Assembly: GCA_002449585.1 (NCBI GenBank)
Contig: DJXD01000131.1
Span: forward strand, 1-34,486
Source: Ruminococcus sp. UBA7013
GTDB taxonomy: Bacteria; Bacillota; Clostridia; Oscillospirales; Ruminococcaceae
DNA length: 34,486 nt
Direction: 5' to 3'
Position numbers and translations under genes: made by a program. The notes under the pieces were generated by a model, which saw nothing but the letters and a program-made list of their open reading frames with translations, made no database searches and was not told the origin of the DNA. Positions 18,058 to 24,317 of this stretch are shown piece by piece; position 1 is the first letter of the stretch, and every line of letters begins with the position of its first letter.

Positions 18058-18834
18058 TCAGTCTTCCCTGTGCTTTTCGGCTGTCAGATAAATCATATCT
18101 GTTTCTTTGTTATTATCAGCAATATTCCACTGCACAAAGCCTGTTTTTTCTTCTGCATTGCTGTCAAAATTCAGATACAGGATAAAAAAATCCGGACCAC
18201 TTGATGTTTCATTATGTTTGATCGGGTTTTCGGTTTGCAGATAAGTTGGGATAGCATACAATTGTGGCTTGTCACCATCATCATAAGTTTTCGTATAAAA
18301 AGTTCCGGATTGGGCTGCTGTTTTCCTGCCGTAATTTGTTTGTGAATCATCATCTGGATTGATTTCTTTTAATGCTACTTTAGTACCTGCCTGATAGTAG
18401 TGTTTGTCATTGGGGTTATTGAGTGGTGCATACATCACCGCCCCACTAACAGTATCTGCTACTTCTGTAGCGTGATAGATTTCATAAGTCAATGGAATAT
18501 TGTTTGTATGTGCAAGCTGTAAATCATAATCAATTTTATAGTCACCAGCATTTACACTGAATACGTATCCTTCTCTGCCGTTTTCTTTTATGCTTTCAAT
18601 ATTGATATCTCGCAGGTCAAAATTGACAATCGGGTCAAAATTACCAGCTTTAATATCCAGATTTTCCGGCTCTTTAATCTTTGCCACAGTTTCATAGTTA
18701 TTAGAAAAAGAAAACCATGCATACACAGGCAGAGCAATCATCAGCGTTACTGTAAGAACTGATGCTGTAATGAGTTGTATTTTATTATTCGGAGAAAGTG
18801 CCTCCCATTTGTTTTTAAGTTTGTTGTCACTCAT
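18058..18834 (-). CDS. TasA/CalY-like exported protein b (258 aa)
   Basis: A 258-residue protein with a hydrophilic start (MSDNKLKNKWEALSPNNK), a membrane segment (IQLITASVLTVTLMIALPV) and the motif YAWFSFSNN directly after it. A hydrophobic leader ending in AWF is typical of proteins processed by SipW-like signal peptidases and forming TasA/camelysin-type surface fibres. The mature part is a probable beta-sandwich of about 220 residues with a Y/D/N-rich composition and no anchor. The start is ATG 18834 after GGAGGTGA with 6-base spacing; GTG 18837 is also in frame. It is in the operon between c and a, with gaps of about 50 bases. Confidence 0.7.
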   Translation of the reverse strand: MSDNKLKNKWEALSPNNKIQLITASVLTVTLMIALPVYAWFSFSNNYETVAKIKEPENLDIKAGNFDPIVNFDLRDINIESIKENGREGYVFSVNAGDYKIDYDLQLAHTNNIPLTYEIYHATEVADTVSGAVMYAPLNNPNDKHYYQAGTKVALKEINPDDDSQTNYGRKTAAQSGTFYTKTYDDGDKPQLYAIPTYLQTENPIKHNETSSGPDFFILYLNFDSNAEEKTGFVQWNIADNNKETDMIYLTAEKHRED

Positions 18835-18880
18835 CACATATCACCTCCAACGAAATGCACATTGCATGGTATTTCAATAT

Positions 18881-20014
18881 TCATGGTGCGGGCGAGGCAG
18901 AATTTTCCGAGCCGTTGTCACTGCCCTTACTTTCCGTCACATTCATTTTGACCAACAAATACTGGACACTCATCCCAATTTCATTGTCTACTTGGTCATA
19001 TAAATCGCTATATACATCATAATGTGTGACGATTTCTGTGCTTGACAACTCATTCACAGTACTTCCTTTGACTGTGTATGATACAGGCTCATTTTCCTCC
19101 ACAGTACGAACTATATTTTTCATATAATACTGTGGATAATTCTGAATGTTCTCAAGAATAGCCGTTCGAGTGTTCTGCGTATCTGTTTCATTTGTAAACG
19201 GTTCTTGCTCAACTTTCATTGTGTTGCACGCTCTTGCATCTACTAATGTACTAAGCGTTTCAGGCCACACCCAGTATATTGTAACTTGTTGTGCTGTATT
19301 TGCACTGGAAAATGTTTTTGAAAGCACTCTTTTCATATCTTCATCCGATGCAATCAAACCAGTATACACATCTCTGGATGTCGTTTTTCCATCTACTGTA
19401 ATATTTTCAACTGTTTTATTCTCAAACAGCAAAAGATGCCCATTCAGATAGTTTGCAAGGGCTTTTACTTTATCGTCTGAAGAATCAGAAGTAATTGCTG
19501 TCATTGTTTCTGATTTCACCTTATCTTTTCCATTTTCATCTTTAACAGTTTTGCCTTCTTCATCCGTTTCAAGTATTTTCTCATACTGATACCCGACAAT
19601 TTCAAATGTAAAATTCAAATTGATATTATCAATAAATGGTGTTACATTGAAAGCAATTGAACCAGCAGAACCCGGCTTGATGCCCACACTGTCTGCGGCA
19701 TAGTTGTTCATGTTATTTGTATCCGTCATCTGCCAGATGACAGCATTGCTGCCGGTAGATTTACGAATTAGTTCGTGATAAGGAGAATAGAATGCTCCAT
19801 TAGATTTGTTTTGCGTATCTATCGCACTGATAGAATAATTTTCCCCTGTTGCCGTCATCTGCACGCCTGCGCCCTCTACTTCCCGATTCATAGTAAACCA
19901 AGCCACCGAGCCGAAAACAGCAAACGCAACGACAATCATCACAATGACAAACATTTTGACAAGCGAGGCTCTCTGCATTTTTTTGAGTTCGCTAATATCA
20001 GAAGAATGTTTCAT
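18881..20014 (-). CDS. TasA/CalY-like exported protein c (377 aa)
   Basis: A 377-residue protein and first gene of the operon. The leader is MKHSSDISELKKMQRASLVK, then a hydrophobic segment (MFVIVMIVVAFAVFGSV), then AWFTMNREVEGAGVQMTAT. The AWFTM-x-REVE-x-x-G-x-x-MTAT motif is shared with protein d, so the two are homologous at the leader junction. The mature region is beta-rich, contains the element TIYWVWPETL, and ends in a low-complexity SDNGSENSASPAP tail. ATG 20014 is chosen because GGAGGTGA is 5 bases upstream; an in-frame GTG at 20023 overlaps that site. A clean promoter lies at 20111-20139. Predicted to be an exported subunit of a fibre or matrix. Confidence 0.7.
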   Translation of the reverse strand: MKHSSDISELKKMQRASLVKMFVIVMIVVAFAVFGSVAWFTMNREVEGAGVQMTATGENYSISAIDTQNKSNGAFYSPYHELIRKSTGSNAVIWQMTDTNNMNNYAADSVGIKPGSAGSIAFNVTPFIDNINLNFTFEIVGYQYEKILETDEEGKTVKDENGKDKVKSETMTAITSDSSDDKVKALANYLNGHLLLFENKTVENITVDGKTTSRDVYTGLIASDEDMKRVLSKTFSSANTAQQVTIYWVWPETLSTLVDARACNTMKVEQEPFTNETDTQNTRTAILENIQNYPQYYMKNIVRTVEENEPVSYTVKGSTVNELSSTEIVTHYDVYSDLYDQVDNEIGMSVQYLLVKMNVTESKGSDNGSENSASPAP

Positions 20015-20110
20015 CAGCCTCACCTCCGTAACGCTTTACTTATCGTATAGAATTCATCTCATATAACACAAGAACAGCTGTACTATAATAATGTATGATA
20101 GTCTTACTTC

Positions 20111-20139
20111 ATTATAGCACAAAACACAGATTTTTTCAA
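20111..20139 (-). promoter_or_regulatory. sigma-A promoter of the TasA-like / giant-protein operon
   Basis: Reading leftward: TTGAAA (20139-20134), 17 bases, TATAAT (20116-20111). The leader to ATG 20014 is about 90 bases. It lies just after the terminator of gene d, so genes c, b, a and the giant gene have their own transcription start. Confidence 0.75.
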
Positions 20140-20218
20140 GAGGTTTTCTGGCTTTTCTGCATAATTTCACATGAATTTCACAGTATTTTAATGAATACAG
20201 TCAGTAGTTTTGTGGGGT

Positions 20219-20254
20219 TGAAAATCCCCCTCACCAGCGTGTGGGAGGGGGATT
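20219..20254 (-). terminator. intrinsic terminator of TasA-like gene d
   Basis: AATCCCCCTC (20223-20232) pairs with GAGGGGGATT (20245-20254), a 10-bp GC-rich stem, followed leftward by TTTTC. It lies 41 bases after the stop of gene d. Some read-through into the next operon is possible. Confidence 0.8.
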
Positions 20255-20294
20255 GAGTTATCTTAGAAACTAGATGAGTTGTGGGAATTAACTG

Positions 20295-21575
20295 TTAGGG
20301 CTGTGTCGGAGTAGAAGCGACAGTTTCAATCTTAGAGAACTTGAGAGAGATAGCCCAGTCCTGACCAGCGTTGTCGTTCCAGCATTCTTGGTCTTCACCG
20401 TCGAGCCATACACGGATTATAAGTTTCTTAGCCTCACCATAATTGCCAGCTGTTGTGCTTCCTGCAATAGTAGCAACATTAGACCAACCAGAGGCTGCAC
20501 TTGTAGGAGTAATAGCAGTATACTTGGTATAGGTTGCAGGAGTATACGAAGTGCCATCAGTAAAGTCAGTAGCAGTTCCAAGGGCAGAAACACCATACAA
20601 ATCAGTATCTGCCATGTCACTGACACCAACAGTAGTTCTCTTGTAGTTTAACGAATCAAGGATAGATTTAGTAGAAGAGAAAGGTGCGTTCAAAGCCTTC
20701 AAATCAGTTTGCTTATACTTTGCTGTATCTGTTGCAGTCGAAGTCGCCGAAACAAGTGTCGTGCCATCTTTAGACCACGCATCTTTCAAAGGAATGATAT
20801 TATTTCCGCTCGCAACAGCAGCATCACCAGCTGCACACGCAACAGCACCTGTATCATTATTTGCAGTTACAGCTTCACCATCAAGAAGTGCAACTCTAAC
20901 TGCTCTATAAAGTTCAAGCTGTGTCTGAGTATCACCATCTGTTTTATTAACAACATTTCCGGGAATTACATAGCCATCAACAGAAAGATTTACAGCAGCA
21001 TTAGAAGAAGTTCTAATCCACACAGGAACATCTACATAATATCCGTCATCATTTGTCTTGTTGTAGGTGTCAGCCTGTGCATAAGTTGCTGTCTTCCAAG
21101 TGTCTGGATTTGTACTTTCAGCTCTTTCAGCTGTAAGAGCATGAAGTGTAGCCTTATATGTCTTATTTGTTCCAGTTCCACTGTCATTTACAGTAGCAAG
21201 TTTATTTGTAGCTTTAATATAATTCGCATTAGCCTTCACAGTCTTACCAACACCGCTTGCATCAGGTGTAAAGTAGATTTCTGTACCATCATAGGAAGAT
21301 GCTGGCATCAATCTGCCAAAATCATAATAAGCACTTATATCTGCACTGTTAGACCAGTCCCAAGCATTCAAAGTAGGTGCAGCAACATTGCCATCACTTG
21401 CATTATCTGCTGAACTACTCTTTACTAAGACACCATTGCTGTTAGCAAGGGATTTCCCATTTTCTGATGTTTCAGGAGTACCAGCTGCTGTACCAATTGT
21501 ACCAAGCGAAATCTGCAAATCTTCTGGAACAGTAGCGGTCATGTTAAGACCTGTAACTTCCACCTCTCTGCTCAT
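20295..21575 (-). CDS. TasA/CalY-like protein d, 5' end missing (decapitated)
   Basis: A 426-residue Thr/Ala/Ser/Asn-rich protein that starts MSREVEVTGLNMTAT, the same motif as protein c just after the leader. The frame remains open upstream and reads RKRYAWFT immediately before the ATG, so the AWFT leader junction is present in the DNA. However, no ATG, GTG or TTG start, no hydrophobic leader and no ribosome binding site precede it before an in-frame TAA near 21625. The leader has therefore been lost or replaced. The C-terminal KLIIRVWLDGEDQECW resembles a conserved ending of such exported proteins. Its own strong terminator suggests it was once a separately expressed, perhaps major, subunit. 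It is now probably not exported, or it is a pseudogene; a missing A in the AAAA run at 21593-21596 is one possible cause. Confidence 0.6.
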   Translation of the reverse strand: MSREVEVTGLNMTATVPEDLQISLGTIGTAAGTPETSENGKSLANSNGVLVKSSSADNASDGNVAAPTLNAWDWSNSADISAYYDFGRLMPASSYDGTEIYFTPDASGVGKTVKANANYIKATNKLATVNDSGTGTNKTYKATLHALTAERAESTNPDTWKTATYAQADTYNKTNDDGYYVDVPVWIRTSSNAAVNLSVDGYVIPGNVVNKTDGDTQTQLELYRAVRVALLDGEAVTANNDTGAVACAAGDAAVASGNNIIPLKDAWSKDGTTLVSATSTATDTAKYKQTDLKALNAPFSSTKSILDSLNYKRTTVGVSDMADTDLYGVSALGTATDFTDGTSYTPATYTKYTAITPTSAASGWSNVATIAGSTTAGNYGEAKKLIIRVWLDGEDQECWNDNAGQDWAISLKFSKIETVASTPTQP

Positions 21576-21596
21576 GGTAAACCATGCATATCTTTT

Positions 21597-21614
21597 GCGA
21601 ACACTACCACTGAC
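21597..21614 (+). repeat. inverted-repeat arm (left) at the broken 5' end of gene d
   Basis: GCGAACACTACCACTGAC is the reverse complement, with one mismatch, of the motif at 22351-22369. Similarity extends a few bases to each side (TTT before, AAAG after). It begins within a few bases of the last codons recognisable as gene d. Confidence 0.65.
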
Positions 21615-21881
21615 GAAAGCCCTTTATTTCGCAGAATTGGGGTAATTCGGAGACGATTGTAACGAAATGAAGGGGTAAAAAACCAACCACTGACTTTCTT
21701 TCTGTCCACAGATGAGAAACAGATGACCGTGTGGAGCAGAAAATCAGAATCGCCGTAAAGGGGCTTAAACGGCTCACAGAGCGACGATAGGAATAAGGAC
21801 ATAAGTTTGCGATTGAAAGACTTAAAAGGGCATACAGGGCATTCTGAGCGAATTTAGAGGGGTATCTGTGATTTAATCCTC

Positions 21882-21938
21882 GTCACTGCTTCACTGAGCA
21901 GGCTGTGGGGATATCCACAAGGAGCTTAGTGAAGTGAC
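21882..21938. repeat. hairpin in repeat unit 1
   Basis: GTCAC(TGC)TTCACTGAGC pairs with GCTTAGTGAAGTGAC through about 14 pairs, and inside it TGTGG pairs with CCACA around GGATAT. It could act as a structured RNA, a terminator-like element or a REP-like mobile hairpin. Confidence 0.5.
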
Positions 21939-22101
21939 AGACGAACCATAAAACACTCAAAAATTCACCTTCGCCGTAAAGTGGCTTAAACGGCTCGCAG
22001 AGCGACGCTTGAAGAAAGGGTATAAGTTTGTGACTGAAAGACTCGAAACGGCGTACAGGGCATTCTGAGCGAATTTAGAGGGTATCTGCGGTTCAATCCT
22101 C

Positions 22102-22158
22102 GTCACTGTTTCACTGAGCAGGCTGTGGGGATATCCACAAGGGGCTTAGTGAAGTGGC
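22102..22158. repeat. hairpin in repeat unit 2
   Basis: This is the same structure as at 21882-21938. The differences between the two copies fall in the bulge (C to T) or convert an A-T pair to a G-T pair, so pairing is kept. Confidence 0.5.
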
Positions 22159-22350
22159 AGACGAACCATAAAAACACTCAAAAATTCACCTTCGCCGTAA
22201 AGGGGCTTAAACGGCTTGCAGAGCGACGATAGGAATAAGGGTATAAGTTTTGTGGTCGAAAGGCTCAAAGTGGCGTACAGGGCATTCTGGTGCATTCTGT
22301 GGGCATTCAGAACTTTCAAACTATTTTTCAGCTGAAATTTCAATGCCTTT

Positions 22351-22369
22351 GTCAGTAGTAGTGTTCGCT
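22351..22369 (-). repeat. inverted-repeat arm (right)
   Basis: GTCAGTAGTAGTGTTCGCT is an inverted match to 21597-21614 and a direct match to 22428-22450. The arms enclose about 735 bp containing the 221-bp repeats. Confidence 0.65.
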
Positions 22370-22427
22370 AAACACCTGTTTGGTTAGCACTGACAAGGGA
22401 GAAAACAAGAGCGAATCAGAAAAAAAT

Positions 22428-22450
22428 CAGTAGTAGTGTTCGCTAAACAT
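22428..22450 (-). repeat. second direct copy of the inverted-repeat motif
   Basis: TCAGTAGTAGTGTTCGCTAAACAT repeats the motif of 22352-22374 with one late mismatch, 76 bp further on. Two direct copies and one inverted copy within 850 bp suggest a recombination site or a footprint of repeated insertion. Confidence 0.6.
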
Positions 22451-22519
22451 CTCTATACCAATCTACTGACAACTAATTCTTACCGGATTAAGAACTGTGA
22501 ACAGCTCGAAACTGTACAG

Positions 22520-22547
22520 AAAAAAGCACCTGCCCGAAGGCAAGTGC
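22520..22547 (-). terminator. intrinsic terminator of the second AAA-ATPase gene
   Basis: GCACCTGCC (22526-22534) pairs with GGCAAGTGC (22539-22547) around a CGAA loop with one mismatch. Reading leftward it is followed by TTTTTTC. It lies 20 bases after the stop of the gene. Confidence 0.85.
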
Positions 22548-22566
22548 AAAAGTTCTCTGTCATTCA

Positions 22567-24150
22567 TCATTCTGCGACTTTCCAGTCAGCAAGCTTTCTT
22601 TCTTTGGAGTCGAAGGATACACCAATTTTGAAAAGTTTTCTGCTGTCAGCCTGAAACGGCAGTGCATAATCCTTTGTGTCAATCTGTTCTAAAGCCTCCT
22701 GTGCGGTTTTATCACGCTTGAACTCAAACAGATAAATGTACTTTGGTGTCAGCACTCTGCAGTCAATTCTGCCGCTGAATGTGTGTATCTCACAGTCCGC
22801 ATATTGTCCGAGTAATGTGAATACAAGCCAGATAACAGCCTGAAAATAATTTTCAAACGGGTCTTCTGCTTTTGTGCCTGGGTAGGATATCCTGGCAAAA
22901 ATTGTGATGAGAACATCACGGATTTTTTCAAGATTACCCTGCTTGATGTACCGGCGAAATGTAAAAATGTCAATTCCGGAACCCGATCCGCAGTCTTCCA
23001 CATATTCGGGCATCAGATTTTCTAAGAAGCCATACTTGACTTCCTGGTTAGGAAAAGCAAGCGTATACTCCTGATCATCTTCATCAAAATCAGTAATTGT
23101 CAGATAACCTGTCTGATAGAGAAGCGGAATTGGGTCAGGATTTTCTGCACTGTAGTCCTTCAGCATACTTGCGTTGGCATAAAGCGTCCTGTCTGTAAAC
23201 CTGTGAGGTTCAAAATTCATTTCTTTCAGCCTTTTTAACAGAAATGTTGGTGTTCCGGTTTCAAACCAGTATGAACCGAATTCCCTGTTACAAAATGCAT
23301 TTATCAGGCTGTAAGGGTTATAGACATTCACACCATCCTGATGAAAGCGGTAGCCATCATACTGAATTTTTAATTTTTGCAGGCATTCTTCTTCACTGAT
23401 TTTTCGCTTTTTCCCCATAGCTGAAATTTCAGGTGTGAAATATTTCCTTAATTCTCCATCTGTAATTCCACAAATTCCGGAAAAATCTTCATTCAGCGAA
23501 ATATCTCTCAGCTGATTCAAATCACTAAAAATGCTGACCTTGTGAAATTTTGTAACACCTGTGATAAACACAAAACGCACATAGGCATCACAGTTTTTCA
23601 AATTGCTGAAAAAGCCTTTAAATACAGCCTTGTTGTGTTCCTGTCGCTCCGGATCATCAACTAAATCCAGCAGTGGCTTGTCATATTCATCTACAAGAAC
23701 AACACAACGTCTGCCGGTTTTTTCGCTGACTTTCATCAGCAGATTTTGAAACCGTTCTCCGAGTGTTTCACTGTCATCTGTGATTTCATAGTGTTTTTCC
23801 CAACGCTTCAAATGAGAAATCAGAACTTTTTCAACAAAAATTTGATGGTAATTTTCTCCATTAAAGTCAAAATAAAATACAGGATGTGGCTGCCATGCGT
23901 CTTTATTCTCTGCTTCCAGTTTTTCAATTGCAAGACCGGAAAACAATTCTTTTTTCCCTTCCCAGTATGACTTCATTGTGGACAGCAGCAGACTTTTTCC
24001 GAAACGGCGTGGACGGCTCAAAAAGAACTGTGCGACATCATGTACAAGAGTGTAAATATATTCTGTCTTGTCTACATAGACACAGTTTGCTTCTCTCAGC
24101 TTTTCAAAATCCTGCACGCTCATCGGAAGCGTTCTCTTATTTTCCTGCAT
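22567..24150 (-). CDS. AAA-ATPase-like / PD-(D/E)XK nuclease family protein
   Basis: A 527-residue protein of the same AAA-ATPase_like plus PD-(D/E)XK family as 3621-5327, but clearly diverged from it. FFLSRPRRFGKSLLLSTM near residue 45 is the Walker A-like loop, CVVLVDEYDKPLLDL the Walker B, and FITGVTKFHKVSIFSDLNQL a sensor/arginine-finger region. The C-terminal GRIDCRVLTPKYIYLFEFKR supplies D and E-x-K of the nuclease fold. ATG 24150 has GGGGAG 7 bases upstream and a near-consensus promoter at 24214-24242, so it is monocistronic. Function in the cell is not established. Full length with all motifs, so probably active. Confidence 0.85.
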   Translation of the reverse strand: MQENKRTLPMSVQDFEKLREANCVYVDKTEYIYTLVHDVAQFFLSRPRRFGKSLLLSTMKSYWEGKKELFSGLAIEKLEAENKDAWQPHPVFYFDFNGENYHQIFVEKVLISHLKRWEKHYEITDDSETLGERFQNLLMKVSEKTGRRCVVLVDEYDKPLLDLVDDPERQEHNKAVFKGFFSNLKNCDAYVRFVFITGVTKFHKVSIFSDLNQLRDISLNEDFSGICGITDGELRKYFTPEISAMGKKRKISEEECLQKLKIQYDGYRFHQDGVNVYNPYSLINAFCNREFGSYWFETGTPTFLLKRLKEMNFEPHRFTDRTLYANASMLKDYSAENPDPIPLLYQTGYLTITDFDEDDQEYTLAFPNQEVKYGFLENLMPEYVEDCGSGSGIDIFTFRRYIKQGNLEKIRDVLITIFARISYPGTKAEDPFENYFQAVIWLVFTLLGQYADCEIHTFSGRIDCRVLTPKYIYLFEFKRDKTAQEALEQIDTKDYALPFQADSRKLFKIGVSFDSKERKLADWKVAE

Positions 24151-24213
24151 TGTAAATCTCCCCTTTCTTTGGTTTATGTAATCATCAGTTTAACGCTGTT
24201 TTACGTCTTTTTC

Positions 24214-24242
24214 ATTATACCATATCAAACGGCATAAGTCAA
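24214..24242 (-). promoter_or_regulatory. sigma-A promoter of the second AAA-ATPase gene
   Basis: Reading leftward: TTGACT, 17 bases, TATAAT, with TGG before the -10. It is almost the same design as the promoter of the other AAA-ATPase gene, including ATGGTATAAT around the -10. Confidence 0.8.
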
Positions 24243-24253
24243 GTAAAAAATGA

Positions 24254-24305
24254 CGAAAAATCCCCGCCAGCTTGAAAAAGCATATGCTCTCAAAACCGGT
24301 GGGGA
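24254..24305 (-). terminator. intrinsic terminator of the serine-recombinase operon
   Basis: TCCCCGCC (24261-24268) pairs with GGTGGGGA (24298-24305); the loop carries AGCATATGCT, itself self-complementary. Reading leftward the stem is followed by TTTTTCG. It begins 12 bases after the recombinase stop and ends close to the next gene's promoter. Confidence 0.8.
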
Positions 24306-24317
24306 CATAATTCGCTT

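Larger units (their letters stand above)
21750..22310. repeat. 221-bp direct tandem repeats, about 2.5 copies
   Basis: The marker TCGCCGTAAAG(G/T)GGCTTAAAC begins at 21750, 21971 and 22192, giving an exact 221-base period. Each unit also contains GCGTACAGGGCATTCTG-like and GAGCGAATTTAGAGG segments and a strong hairpin. The third unit breaks off before the hairpin. Short frames across it (reading SLCEPFKPLYG and SLCKPFKPLYG) are shared only because of the repeat and lack starts with ribosome binding sites. Together with the flanks this accounts for the gene-free stretch 21590-22560. Confidence 0.8.

Noticed and set aside
20709..21413. 234-codon open frame on the + strand
   Set aside because: It is antisense to TasA-like gene d. 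The Ser/Ile/Cys-rich product mirrors the Thr/Ala-rich sense codons.
21907..22140. DnaA-box-like ATATCCACA and a possible replication origin
   Set aside because: Each copy lies in a hairpin stem (TGTGG/CCACA) of the repeat and there is no replication gene nearby; the match is more simply explained by pairing.
21750..22310. CRISPR-like array
   Set aside because: The units are 221 bp tandem repeats without short repeats and unique spacers, and no cas gene is present.
21572..22343. Short - strand frames sharing SLCEPFKPLYG / SLCKPFKPLYG
   Set aside because: They look like a protein family only because they lie in the 221-bp DNA repeat; there are no ribosome binding sites and the rest of each frame is unrelated.
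21597..22369. DNA inversion that switches gene d on
   Set aside because: Rewriting the junction with the segment inverted gives a TGA shortly upstream of the AWFT codons and no start, so a simple inversion does not restore the gene.
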